Source of the DNA: Paenibacillaceae bacterium
GTDB taxonomy: Bacteria > Bacillota > Bacilli > Paenibacillales > Paenibacillaceae
DNA: 64,000 nucleotides
Assembly: GCA_900766135.1 (NCBI GenBank)
Contig: CAAFUF010000058.1
Coordinates: 9,436-73,435, forward strand
Direction: 5' to 3'
Below the pieces are notes generated by a model. The model saw only the letters and a list, made by a program, of their open reading frames with translations. It was not told the DNA's origin and searched no databases. The position numbers were made by a program, and so were the translations under genes. This document shows, piece by piece, positions 8,038-16,175 of this stretch (the stretch's first letter is position 1; each line of letters starts with the position of its first letter).

Positions 8038-8501
8038 TGCAAGAAAAAAATCCGATAACAAAATATCATGTGCTGGCTCGAGGCGTTACCATCATGGATC
8101 GCCGTCTCTTAGTTGCTCACTGTAAGGGAATGGATAACACATTTTTACCTGGAGGGCATGTTGAATTTCATGAGAGTATGAGAACCACCTTGTATAGAGA
8201 AATAAATGAAGAACTTGGTTTATCCAGTGAGGTGGGCTCTTACCTTGGGGCAGTCGAAGCGGGCTACGAAGATGGAGGCGTGTATCATCAAGAGATAAAT
8301 CATGTTTTTGTTACCAAGCTAGAGAATGTAGATGGTAGAACGAATCCCGAATCGCAGGAGAGTCATTTGGAATTTTATTGGATCCCCGTAAATGAGATGG
8401 ACCGTCACAATTTACTTCCCGAGCCAATGAGAAAACTTATTAATAACTATATTTGTGGCACCGAAGGTCCTTACTTTGAAAGTACATTTGAAGATGCTTG
8501 A
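8037..8501 (+). CDS. Nudix hydrolase
   Basis: The 154-residue protein carries a complete Nudix box, GGHVEFHESMRTTLYREINEELG (about residues 39-61), matching GX5EX7REUXEEXGU. Nudix enzymes cleave nucleoside diphosphates linked to other groups, such as oxidised dNTPs or nucleotide sugars, using Mg2+; the substrate cannot be read from the sequence. The ribosome binding site AAGGAGGG favours the ATG at 8037, although a TTG at 8034 is possible. It overlaps the preceding membrane gene by one base. Confidence 0.9.
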   Translation: MQEKNPITKYHVLARGVTIMDRRLLVAHCKGMDNTFLPGGHVEFHESMRTTLYREINEELGLSSEVGSYLGAVEAGYEDGGVYHQEINHVFVTKLENVDGRTNPESQESHLEFYWIPVNEMDRHNLLPEPMRKLINNYICGTEGPYFESTFEDA

Positions 8502-8562
8502 GCGCGACAGTAGTGACCTCTGTGATGAAGATGATAAATACGAAAATTGAGGAGAAAATCCC

Positions 8563-8985
8563 ATGATTCAATCGATCGTCCATATCGCTCTTGTAGTTAA
8601 GGATTATGACGAGGCCATAGATTTTTATACGAAAAAACTTCATTTCACATTAGTAGAGGATACGTATCAGCCGGAACAAGATAAACGATGGGTAGTCGTT
8701 TCTCCGCCAGGCTCAGTGGGTACAACAATATTACTCGCGAAGGCTTCGAAACCGGAGCAGGAGCCGTTTATTGGGAATCAGGCCGGAGGTAGGGTTTTTC
8801 TGTTTCTGAACACGGATGATTTCTGGCGAGATTATCAGGATATGATTTCAAAAGGAATTGAATTTGTTAGAGAGCCCAAAGAACAGGAATATGGAATCGT
8901 GGCAGTTTTTAAGGATTTATACGGCAACCTGTGGGATTTACTGCAGCTCAAAGAAGATCATCCGATGATGAAACGCTTGAAATAA
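8563..8985 (+). CDS. VOC-superfamily (glyoxalase-like) protein
   Basis: The 140-residue protein begins IVHIALVVKDYDEAIDFYTKKLHF, the classic first beta-alpha-beta module of vicinal oxygen chelate proteins. It ends FKDLYGNLWDLLQL, where DxxGNxxxL is the second-module signature. One His and one Glu position typical of metal-binding members can be seen (H in VHIAL; the late position is Asp/Leu rather than a clear Glu). The function could be lyase, dioxygenase or resistance-type binding. The ribosome binding site is TTGAGGAGAAAA. Confidence 0.85.
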   Translation: MIQSIVHIALVVKDYDEAIDFYTKKLHFTLVEDTYQPEQDKRWVVVSPPGSVGTTILLAKASKPEQEPFIGNQAGGRVFLFLNTDDFWRDYQDMISKGIEFVREPKEQEYGIVAVFKDLYGNLWDLLQLKEDHPMMKRLK

Positions 8986-9001
8986 GTCGGCAGCTAATCG
9001 A

Positions 9002-9247
9002 AAGTTAAAGATTTGGGTTGAATTTTATAAGACCTCCATTACGGATAGAGTGATTCATGAATTTATCAATGATCTATGCAGAATAAGTTCATATATCGTA
9101 AGGCTGTCTATCGTGGGTCTTTCCCCTCTAAATATCTGGAGGATGAAGAGACAAATCAGGAAATCTGGAATCCACTTGACCATCCGTTTTTATGCGGATC
9201 CGGAGGATGCCAAGACCTGGCTGGTCACGGATCACTCCTTCTCATAA
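9002..9247 (+). pseudogene. STAS/SpoIIAA-like protein, N-terminally truncated remnant
   Basis: The frame is open from 8981 with no ATG, TTG or GTG start before the internal GTG at 9050. It reads KIWVEFYKTSITDRVIHEF, ...YIVRLSIVGLSPLNIWRMK, then FYADPEDAKTWLV. This is the pattern of small STAS/SpoIIAA-like proteins of Bacillales (kiaIVGls...r....sGi.....FF.dpeeAKtWLv). The first strand and helix are missing and no ribosome binding site is seen. The family match is from memory and moderately confident. Confidence 0.4.
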
Positions 9248-9266
9248 CATCTTCCGGAGGTATGAA

Positions 9267-9798
9267 ATGATAGATATAGAAACGACTCGATTGATTTTGC
9301 GGGATTGGGAAGAAATCGACTTGGACCCCTTTCGTCAACTCAATGCGGACGAACGGGTGATGAGATATTTTCCGAAAACTTTATCGACAGAAGAAACAGA
9401 TCACCTTTATCAATCCATCCTATCCGAATTTGAGGAATGCGGGTTTGGGTTTTATGCCGTCGAAGTCAAGGAGACTAAAGAATTCATAGGTTTCATAGGA
9501 TTTCGCAGAGTCCCATTTGAGGCGGACTTCACGCCATGTATCGAAATAGGCTGGCGGCTTAACAAGAGGCCTGGGGTAAAGGATATGCAACGGGGCTGCA
9601 GCCTGTATACAGTATGGATTCAACCGCTTGGGCTTTCATGAAGTTTATAGCTTTACAGCGGATATCAATACGCCTTCCCAAAACGTGATGAAGAAAATCG
9701 GTATGGATAATGTGAGAGTGTTCTACCATCCAAGAGTTGAGAAAGATAGTCCACTAAGCAAACACGTTTTATTTCATATAAGTCGCAAAAACACTTGA
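9267..9798 (+). pseudogene. GNAT acetyltransferase broken by two frameshifts
   Basis: The gene starts at ATG 9267 with a GGAGG ribosome binding site, reading IETTRLILRDWEEIDLDPF. It reads as a RimJ/RimL-type N-acetyltransferase up to EIGWRLNKR near 9562. A one-base deletion then moves the acetyl-CoA loop WGKGYAT into another frame. A second one-base loss near 9580 moves the rest (GAAACIQYGFNRLGFHEVYSF and FTADINTPSQNVMKKIGM) into the third frame, ending at TGA 9796. The pieces together give a normal length of about 177 residues. The protein as written stops at 9641 without the acetyl-CoA site, so it should be inactive unless these are sequencing errors. Confidence 0.75.
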
Positions 9799-9814
9799 GA
9801 GCAGGTGCCTTAAG

Positions 9815-10210
9815 ATGGCAGAGTGCAGATTGATTTATAAGGACGAGCTGGAGGACCTTCTAAGTTTATACAAATTCCTGATACCGGATGATCCAGAATT
9901 AGAAAGAGGTCCTAAACTGGATCGGCATTGGAATGAAATCCTTCATGATCAGAATATGAGTATACTTGTTGTTGAACATAACGGAGAAATTGTGGCGTCA
10001 TGCGTTTTGATTATCATCAAGAATCTGACCAGAAGTGCCCGTCCGTATGGCCTGATCGAAAATGTTGTAACGCATGAAGCCTACAGAAGAATGGGATTTG
10101 GACGAATGGTTTTGGAGAAAGCCAGGGAAATGGCCAAACGGCATGCGTTAGGGAGCGGGGAAAGGGAAATACTTAATGAAAATGGCCTTAGCCTTTACTG
10201 CGATGGGTAG
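9815..10210 (+). pseudogene. GNAT acetyltransferase with replaced C-terminus
   Basis: The product has 131 residues, with GNAT character from residue 1 to about 108. It includes strands MSILVVEHNGEIVASCVLII and ENVVTHEAYRRMGFGRMVLEKA, the last holding the acetyl-CoA-binding RRMGFG loop. After AREMAKRHA the expected final strand and helix (the ...yr..GF block) are absent. The frame instead ends in GSGEREILNENGLSLYCDG, which runs into the 3' end of the convergent MORN-repeat gene. I infer a deletion or recombination near 10145. It might still fold but lacks the segment that closes the substrate pocket. Confidence 0.6.
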
Positions 10211-10472
10211 ATTTGTGTTTATTGCCTTTGCTGTCATAGGTGATCCATTCTCCGACAGGCTCGCCCATCTCGAAATATCCCGACCGTTTTATTGTTCCAT
10301 CGGCACGATACCATTCCCAATACCCGTCTGGTTGGTCACCAACCATTTTTCCTTTTGACCAAATGGTTTTACCGTTTGCATGATATTTGATCGTCCAACC
10401 GTCAATCACTTCCAACTTCTTCTCCTTCACCCCATTTGGATGAATCAAATCGCAATTTTCGTTATTCATCAT
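10188..10472 (-). CDS. MORN-repeat (YwqK-like) protein
   Basis: The 94-residue protein has MORN-like repeats: YHANGKTIWSKGKMVGDQPDG, YWEWYRADGTIKRSGYFEMGE and PVGEWITYDSKGN. This is the pattern of proteins often labelled YwqK-family antitoxins. The repeat probably forms a beta-hairpin sheet, and no enzymatic residue is evident. A CGGAGGC ribosome binding site precedes the ATG ATG start at 10472. No toxin partner is adjacent, as both flanks are broken genes, so an antitoxin role is not supported by context. Confidence 0.75.
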   Translation of the reverse strand: MMNNENCDLIHPNGVKEKKLEVIDGWTIKYHANGKTIWSKGKMVGDQPDGYWEWYRADGTIKRSGYFEMGEPVGEWITYDSKGNKHKSTHRSKG

Positions 10473-10536
10473 GTGCCTCCGATCATCGGTTTTCGTTCAT
10501 CATACCATATTTCAAGGAGAAGGGTCATAGCCGTTT

Positions 10537-10683
10537 ACGAGGGTTCGTGTCCAAGGCACACCGACCATCAACGATGATGAAGGTCTTGCATTAAGGTATT
10601 TTTCCTTGGAGGAGCCGATCGACAATTTGAACGCAAACAGCTATATGCTTTTAAAACAAGCGGGCTATATCCGTAACTGGTGA
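10537..10683 (+). pseudogene. Nudix hydrolase, C-terminal remnant
   Basis: An open frame of about 48 codons without a start reads GTPTINDDEGLALRYFSLEE, then a region close to ..NLNANSYMLLKQA. This is typical of the tail of Bacillus-type Nudix proteins (...v.ndDEgleLryFsldelp..lnp.s...l). The Nudix box and N-terminal half are absent. The sequence just before is the 5' side of the divergent MORN gene, so a deletion joint lies near 10535. Confidence 0.45.
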
Positions 10684-10731
10684 GATGGCACTGAAAGAAT
10701 ATGCTGCGAGGTGTTCGCTGGGAGGGGTTCT

Positions 10732-11052
10732 ATGAAGAGAGGGTGGATACTCTTCGTGATGATCATGGTTTGCGCCGGTTGCGCTTCGGGACCACAGTCG
10801 GCCAACTTCATGGAAGGCGAAGGATATATTTTGGAGGTTGCTGAGGACCGTGTCTTAGTGGTTGAAGAACCATTCGCGAATCAAGGTTGGACGGACATCA
10901 TGGAGGATTATTCCGGTGAAGCGATTTGGCTCAGGACCCGCACCCCCAACTTGAAACCGGGTCAAAAGATCCGCTACACAATCAAGGGCGGGATCGACGA
11001 ATCTTATCCGTCCCAAGCAGATGCCAAAGTAATCCAAGTGCTCGAGGAGTAA
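10732..11052 (+). CDS. Small DUF3221-like lipoprotein
   Basis: The 106-residue protein starts MKRGWILFVMIMVCAGCAS, a signal peptide with a CAGC lipobox, so it is probably anchored at the outer face of the membrane. The mature part, GYILEVAEDRVLVVEE through IWLRTRTPNLKPGQKIRYTIKG, has the small OB-like pattern of DUF3221 proteins (YobA type). The function is unknown. The start is chosen at 10732 because GGGAGGGG lies 7 bases upstream; the frame's earlier ATG at 10711 would bury the signal peptide. It stands alone between remnants. Confidence 0.75.
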   Translation: MKRGWILFVMIMVCAGCASGPQSANFMEGEGYILEVAEDRVLVVEEPFANQGWTDIMEDYSGEAIWLRTRTPNLKPGQKIRYTIKGGIDESYPSQADAKVIQVLEE

Positions 11053-11060
11053 TTTTCAAA

Positions 11061-11126
11061 ATGGGCATCACCGTATGCGACCCGGACGGTTGGAGAATCG
11101 TCTTGCAGAACACGGCGGGGATCTAG
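11061..11126 (+). pseudogene. VOC-family protein, C-terminal remnant
   Basis: The frame reads MGITVCDPDGWRIVLQNTAG and then Ile and stop. This resembles the last strand of glyoxalase/VOC proteins (v.DPDGwrvvl..ta). It is too short to be a gene and has no ribosome binding site. The rest of the gap to 11388 holds only a 37-codon ORF at 11182-11295 (MKWDWGLYRWQFAIAHLLG...) that I do not recognise, following an extended -10-like TGGTATACT at 11166-11174. Confidence 0.35.
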
Positions 11127-11388
11127 CAGCATACCCGGAACGGAATTGCGGCTTTCCGAACTTGCTGGTATACTTTTGCCTATGAAATGGGATTGGGGGT
11201 TATACAGATGGCAATTCGCGATTGCTCATTTGCTAGGAAGTCCTCATGCAAAGCCTGATCTAGGGCGATACTTTGCGTGGGGTGCGAGAGGATGAATTCG
11301 ATCGCCCAAACTGAACTTTATCGTTTCTAATAACAGGCTTTGCACCTTATGGATTTGAGGGTACATCACAAATAAGGGGCTGAAAGCT

Positions 11389-12036
11389 ATGAGTACACCA
11401 TTTATTAGAAACCACCAGTATAACGTGATCAAGAGACAAGCGGAATTTCTTCAAAGAACACTGCGTACCGTCGCGGACCGAAGCGTTCTGGAGACCGTAA
11501 GGTTTAGTGCCGTTACGAATATCGTTGAGGCTTTTCCGATGCTGACGGAGGAACAGAAGCAGATGCTAAGTCAAATCGCTTCCTTCGAGACGGCTTACGA
11601 TTTCCAAAGATATCTTGGCGCATTAGAAGCCTATCTGGAGCCTTTTCCGCCGATTACGGTGAAGCAGATTGAGAAGCTATTCCCTAAAAATAAGAAATTG
11701 AAAGTACCGGATCTGGCCTCCATCGACTTTCGTTACGTGACGTACTTGAGTTGGGTGGATATCGCGACGAACAAGCTATTCATCGTCTATCCGCATGAGG
11801 GGCGGTTTATCGGTATCGAAGGCCGAATTACGCCGACCAACAAGAAAGGGTATTGCTTGTTCTGCAATCGGCACCAGGAGCTTGCTTTTTTCTCGGTCAA
11901 AACCAAGTCCGCCAATGCTTCACCGGATAATTTCTCCATGTACGGGCATTACATCTGTTTGGAGAACCAGGGATGCAACCACAGCATTACCGATCCGAGC
12001 GCCTTGGAGAAGTTCATTCTCTCCGTAGGCAAATAA
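11389..12036 (+). CDS. FusB/FusC-family elongation factor G-binding protein
   Basis: The 215-residue protein has the two-domain layout of FusB-type proteins: an N-terminal helical bundle (residues 1-75) and a C-terminal zinc-finger domain. The finger has Cys156 and Cys159 in YCLFCNRHQE and later His and Cys residues in GHYICLENQGCNHSITD, with the same spacing and almost the same numbering I know for FusB. Such proteins bind EF-G, help it leave the ribosome, and confer fusidic acid resistance when present. Chromosomal homologues occur in many Bacillales. It has a single-gene layout with its own terminator. Whether it gives resistance here is unknown. Confidence 0.85.
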   Translation: MSTPFIRNHQYNVIKRQAEFLQRTLRTVADRSVLETVRFSAVTNIVEAFPMLTEEQKQMLSQIASFETAYDFQRYLGALEAYLEPFPPITVKQIEKLFPKNKKLKVPDLASIDFRYVTYLSWVDIATNKLFIVYPHEGRFIGIEGRITPTNKKGYCLFCNRHQELAFFSVKTKSANASPDNFSMYGHYICLENQGCNHSITDPSALEKFILSVGK

Positions 12037-12048
12037 AGCGATCACCAG

Positions 12049-12081
12049 AAAACGGCTGCCTTTAACGGCGGCCGTTTTTTT
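12049..12081. terminator. Bidirectional terminator between the FusB-like gene and the germination gene
   Basis: AAAACGGCTGCC pairs with GGCGGCCGTTTT (one mismatch) around a 6-base loop, with T-runs on both strands. It serves the + gene ending at 12036 and the - gene ending at 12142. Confidence 0.85.
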
Positions 12082-12141
12082 GCGCACTTTAGGATTAACG
12101 GCAAAGCCTTGGCGACAGCGAACCCCGTTAATCCGGCAAAG

Positions 12142-13251
12142 CTAGCCGCTATTCAAGCGGATTTTGGATTTCCTGACATAATAAACGATCATCAGCAGCA
12201 GAGGGATTGCAAAACAAACGGTAAAGTCCCAATCCACCCAGGTGGATGGGATTTTTTTCATATAAAAGGTAATATCCTTCGATACCAGCTGCGAAAGTCC
12301 AAACACGAGAAAACCAACCGGAAAAATCAAGGAGCGGAAACTTTTCAGGTTAAACAGTTGGGCGGAACCCAGCGTAAAGGCATAGAAATACAGGGCGGTT
12401 TTGAAAAAAGTGGTGATGACCCACACAATGGCCATAAGCGCTTCGATTCGCTGCAGAAAATTACCGATATTGATTTTTTGGGCCAGAATATAAGCGGCGT
12501 AAAATTGATGCTCGGGTAGATATGCCCCCAAAACGGTTATGGAAAGAAACAAAATCAGATTAAGGACCGTCGCCCCGATGATCAAAATAAAGACAATATC
12601 CCGGTTGGTGTGTTTGTTCAGTTTGACGTAGGGGTGCACCATCTGAAATACGATCATCTCGCCAAACGGATAACTGACACCGAACAAAACGGAGTGCAGC
12701 AATTTAGGGGCTGGCGTATTCATGATGGGGAACAGATTCTCCAGTCGGACCTGCGGAAGCAGCAAAATCATCAAGGAAACGAGAAACAGAATAAACAGCG
12801 GCAAGAAGATTTCAGCGGCCCTGCTAAGCGTCTCGAGACCCTGGCGAAGGCCGTATACCACCAGGATCAGCGTCATGCAACGAAAAACGGCGCCCGGAGT
12901 CCCTTCGAAAATTTGGGTACACATAAAATCTTCGATTTCGCGGATGTAGATGGAAGTTGCCATCAGAAAGAAAAACAAATAAAACAGACTAACTGCGGTT
13001 CCGGCCCATTTGCCCAATATTTTGTTAATCTTCTCGATCAGATTCAGCTCAGGATAAAAATAAAAGACTTTTAGCGGGATCAAAATGCCGGCAAGCCCCA
13101 ACGGCAGGCTGATTAAACTCGCGATCCAGGCATCCTGATGCGAATCCGTTATCATGGTTAAAGGATAAATCAGTGCCATGTCGCCAATAAAAACATACAA
13201 GGCAAGCACAACCAGTTGTCTTGAAGATAAACGTCCTTTTTCCAAGCTCAT
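12142..13251 (-). CDS. Spore germination protein, GerB/GerKB family permease
   Basis: The 369-residue integral membrane protein has about ten hydrophobic helices and the N-terminal LSSRQLVVLALYVFIGDMAL typical of GerB-type endospore permeases of the APC superfamily. In germinant receptors the B subunit binds the nutrient signal in the inner spore membrane. The start is placed at 13251 (MSLEKGRLSS) because GGAGG precedes it and a sigma-G-like promoter lies just upstream; the frame's longer start at 13338 would overlap that promoter. The A and C subunit genes are divergent on the + strand, whereas most ger operons have all three in one direction. Confidence 0.9.
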   Translation of the reverse strand: MSLEKGRLSSRQLVVLALYVFIGDMALIYPLTMITDSHQDAWIASLISLPLGLAGILIPLKVFYFYPELNLIEKINKILGKWAGTAVSLFYLFFFLMATSIYIREIEDFMCTQIFEGTPGAVFRCMTLILVVYGLRQGLETLSRAAEIFLPLFILFLVSLMILLLPQVRLENLFPIMNTPAPKLLHSVLFGVSYPFGEMIVFQMVHPYVKLNKHTNRDIVFILIIGATVLNLILFLSITVLGAYLPEHQFYAAYILAQKINIGNFLQRIEALMAIVWVITTFFKTALYFYAFTLGSAQLFNLKSFRSLIFPVGFLVFGLSQLVSKDITFYMKKIPSTWVDWDFTVCFAIPLLLMIVYYVRKSKIRLNSG

Positions 13252-13317
13252 GCCCCCTACACCTCCGCAAGCGATTGCTTTTCCGACACGGCTCCCGATT
13301 TTGTCGCCAGTCTGTGT

Positions 13318-13348
13318 TAGTATGCCAGCAAGAGACATGCAGTATGCT
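13318..13348 (-). promoter_or_regulatory. Candidate sigma-G promoter for the gerB-type gene
   Basis: On the minus strand AGCATA (13343-13348), an 18-base spacer and CATACTA (13318-13324) closely match the forespore sigma-G consensus TGMATA-N17/18-CATAMTA. It lies about 60 bases before the chosen start codon. This placement fits forespore expression of a germinant receptor. On the + strand an AATAATA at 13369-13375 is a weaker -10 candidate for the divergent gene. Confidence 0.6.
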
Positions 13349-13436
13349 CCTTTTCTGGATATTTACGGAATAATAAGAGCCGAATCGAGCAAAATAAGCC
13401 AAAAACGCCTATTGGCGGAGAACCGGGTGAACGAAA

Positions 13437-14954
13437 GTGGAAAAATCAATAAACCTTGAAGGGCGATTGTCGGTCCGGCTGCAGGAGAACGAAGCTGCGC
13501 TGAAGCAAGCACTGGGAGAAAGCACGGATCTGGTCAAGAAGAAGCTGACCCTTGGGAGAAGCATAGAATTGTCCTTATTTTTTATCGATGGTCTGGTGGA
13601 TAACGGCATCCTGCACAATTCCATCCTTTACTCGCTGATCGAGCGGGGATTCTCCGAATTTAAAGAACCGGAAGAGATGGACGCCCCGCACAAGCTGCAA
13701 CTTCTCAAAGATTGCATATTGATGGCCGGAGATATCACCGAAATCGATGATTTCGGTAAAATGCTTCATGATCTTCTGTCGGGCGGCATCATCCTGCTGC
13801 TGGACGGGGCCGACACCGCGCTACGGATTGCCCTTCCCGGCTGGGAGGACCGCAATGTCAGCGAACCGAGCTCACAATCGGTTGTACGCGGCCCAATGGA
13901 AGGGTTTACCGAGCGACTGCGTACCAACACGGCGTTGATCCGGCGGAAAATCAAGGATCAGCATTTATGGCTCGAGACATTTCAGATCGGAAAGGTAACC
14001 CAGACCGATGTGGCCATTATGTATCTGGACAATATTGCCAAAACGGAAATCGTAAATGAGGTAAAACGGCGTCTCGCCAAGATCGATACGGACAGTATTC
14101 TGGAAAGCGGCTATATCGAGGAATTCATTCAGGATACGGCCCTTACCCCTTTTCCCACAATATTTAATTCCGATCGCCCCGACACGGTCGCGGCGGGAAT
14201 TTTGGAAGGAAAAGTGGCCATCCTGGTGGACGGAACGCCGTTTGTTCTGCTTGTCCCCTCCTTCTTCTTGAATTTTTTTCAATCCGCCGAGGACTATTAT
14301 CAGCGGGCGGACATTGCCACTTTGCTCAGATTCATCCGCTATTTGTCATTTTTCATTGCCATGTTGGCTCCAGCGCTCTATGTGGCCATAACTACGTATC
14401 ATCAGGAAATGATCCCCACGAACCTTGTAATAAGCTTGGCCGCCCAAAGAGAGACGGTACCTTTTCCGGCTTTTGTCGAAGCGTTGCTTATGGAGGTTAC
14501 CTATGAAGTTCTGCGAGAGGCGGGCGTAAGAATACCGAAGAACATCGGCCAGGCCATATCCATTGTCGGAACCCTGGTGATCGGACAAGCGGCCGTCGAA
14601 GCGGGCTTTATCTCCTCCGCCATGGTTATCATTGTGTCCATTACGGCGATCTCCAGCTTTGTGATTCCGGAAACGGGAATGTCCATCGCTGTCCGGATCA
14701 TCCGCTTTGCCCTCATGGGGTTGGCGGCGTTTATGGGGTTGTTCGGCATTTTGTTCGGACTTTTCATCATTGTGCTGCATTTGGCCGGACTACGCTCCTT
14801 CGGGATGCCTTATATGAGTCCGATCGGTCCTTACAATCAAAGCGATTTGAAGGATTCCGTTTTCCGTCTTCCTTGGCCGAAGTTAACGACGAGACCTAAG
14901 CAAACGGAGCCGGTCGACGTGATCCGGCAAGAAACCGGGCGGAAGGAGCCATAA
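13437..14954 (+). CDS. Spore germination protein, GerA/GerKA family
   Basis: The 505-residue protein is of typical GerA length. A large soluble N-terminal domain (to about residue 285) includes the family blocks LFFIDGLVDN, GDITEIDDFG and VVRGPMEGFTERLRTNTALIRRKIK, then PTIFNSDRPDTVAAGILEGKVAILVDGTP. About four or five membrane helices follow to residue 480, with FVEALLMEVTYEVLREAGVRIPKNIGQAISIVG. It forms the A subunit of a nutrient receptor. It starts at a GTG with only a weak GGGTGA-like ribosome binding site. The GerC-type gene follows 6 bases after its stop. Confidence 0.93.
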   Translation: MEKSINLEGRLSVRLQENEAALKQALGESTDLVKKKLTLGRSIELSLFFIDGLVDNGILHNSILYSLIERGFSEFKEPEEMDAPHKLQLLKDCILMAGDITEIDDFGKMLHDLLSGGIILLLDGADTALRIALPGWEDRNVSEPSSQSVVRGPMEGFTERLRTNTALIRRKIKDQHLWLETFQIGKVTQTDVAIMYLDNIAKTEIVNEVKRRLAKIDTDSILESGYIEEFIQDTALTPFPTIFNSDRPDTVAAGILEGKVAILVDGTPFVLLVPSFFLNFFQSAEDYYQRADIATLLRFIRYLSFFIAMLAPALYVAITTYHQEMIPTNLVISLAAQRETVPFPAFVEALLMEVTYEVLREAGVRIPKNIGQAISIVGTLVIGQAAVEAGFISSAMVIIVSITAISSFVIPETGMSIAVRIIRFALMGLAAFMGLFGILFGLFIIVLHLAGLRSFGMPYMSPIGPYNQSDLKDSVFRLPWPKLTTRPKQTEPVDVIRQETGRKEP

Positions 14955-14960
14955 GCCATA

Positions 14961-16169
14961 ATGAAAACGCTGAAATCAACCCTATGCGGGCTCATGCTGA
15001 TCATTTTGCTGCCCGCCCTGCTCAGCGGCTGCTGGGAAAGAAGAGAACTCAATGAACTGGCTTTTGTCCTGGGGTACGGATTGGATAAAGAGGGAGACCA
15101 ATATAAAGTTACGATGCAAGTGGTCATTCCTTCGGAAATCGCCACATCCTCCGCAAAGGGAGGCGGAACACCGGTCACCGTTTACGAATTTAAAGTTCCG
15201 ACCGTTTTTGAAGCGCTGCACAAATTCACCTTAGTCAGTTCCCGGTCTAGTTACTTGGGGCATATCCGCATATTAGTGCTCGGTGAGGAGTTGGCCCGGT
15301 CCGGCATTGCCCCGGTGATGGATGTCATTATAAGAAGCCGCGAACCCCGGACGGATTTCTACATTATCGTTGCGCGGGATGCCCAGGCCTCCGAAGTGTT
15401 GCGGATGTTGACCCCATTGGATAAATTGCCGGCCAACCGGCTGTTTTATTCCTTGCAGACCTCGTCCGAGAGAACGGCCAGAACGTCACCCGTCACGATC
15501 GACAAATTGATTGACCGTCTGGTATCTGAGGGGAGAAACGTCGCATTGTCAAGCGTAGAGATTGTTGGCGACCGTTCCGTGAACGGGTCCGCTAAAAATC
15601 TGGAAAGCACGGAACCCAAAGCAAGTTTGGAGATTCACGGCCTCGCCGTATTCAAGAAGGATAAGCTGATCGGATGGCTCAATGAAGAGGAAACGATTGG
15701 CTATAACTATATCATGGGTGAAGTTAAATCAAGCGCGGGCCCGGTGAAAGGTGAGGACGGAAAACCCATCGTGCTGGAGGCGCTCCGGACTTCCACCAAG
15801 CGCAAGGTGAAAATCATCGACGGGGAGCCGAACATTTTCATTAATGTTAGCGCCACAGTCAATGTACAGGCATCCCAAAGCACGGATAAGCTGGATGACG
15901 ATCAAGTGATCAGGGAATTGGAGAAAAAGGCGGAAAAACGGATCATTTATCTCATGGAAAATGCAGCCGATCAAATTATTGGAAAATACAACTCCGATAT
16001 TTTGGGGTTTGGTCAACTGATCTACCGATCCCATCCAAAGGTATGGGAGAAGCTGAAGGGGCAGAAGGAAAATTACCTGAAAACGCTGCCCGTTCATTAT
16101 CAGGCTTCCGTGCATATCAACCGGATTGGGCTCATCGATAAATCATTTCAGGGTGACATAAAGGAGTGA
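14961..16169 (+). CDS. Spore germination lipoprotein, Ger(x)C/GerKC family
   Basis: The 402-residue lipoprotein has a signal peptide ending at lipobox LLSGCWERREL; the CWE/DRREL motif right after the lipid Cys is the family hallmark. The body has the GerC signatures GYGLDKEG, SRSSYLGHIRILVLGEELARSGI, and a C-terminal helix-rich domain with INPKAWEKLK-like text (SHPKVWEKLKGQKENY). It is anchored to the inner spore membrane as the C subunit of the receptor with the two neighbouring Ger proteins. It is tightly linked to the gerA-type gene and to the small membrane gene downstream. Confidence 0.92.
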   Translation: MKTLKSTLCGLMLIILLPALLSGCWERRELNELAFVLGYGLDKEGDQYKVTMQVVIPSEIATSSAKGGGTPVTVYEFKVPTVFEALHKFTLVSSRSSYLGHIRILVLGEELARSGIAPVMDVIIRSREPRTDFYIIVARDAQASEVLRMLTPLDKLPANRLFYSLQTSSERTARTSPVTIDKLIDRLVSEGRNVALSSVEIVGDRSVNGSAKNLESTEPKASLEIHGLAVFKKDKLIGWLNEEETIGYNYIMGEVKSSAGPVKGEDGKPIVLEALRTSTKRKVKIIDGEPNIFINVSATVNVQASQSTDKLDDDQVIRELEKKAEKRIIYLMENAADQIIGKYNSDILGFGQLIYRSHPKVWEKLKGQKENYLKTLPVHYQASVHINRIGLIDKSFQGDIKE

Positions 16170-16175
16170 GGCCGA

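Noticed and set aside
10188..10472. MORN-repeat protein as antitoxin of a toxin-antitoxin pair
   Set aside because: No toxin gene is adjacent; both neighbours are broken genes of other families. The YwqK-type label rests on repeat similarity only.
13252..13338. Longer N-terminus for the gerB-type gene (start at 13338)
   Set aside because: It would overlap a good sigma-G-like promoter, and the added residues do not resemble the family. The start at 13251 has a ribosome binding site.
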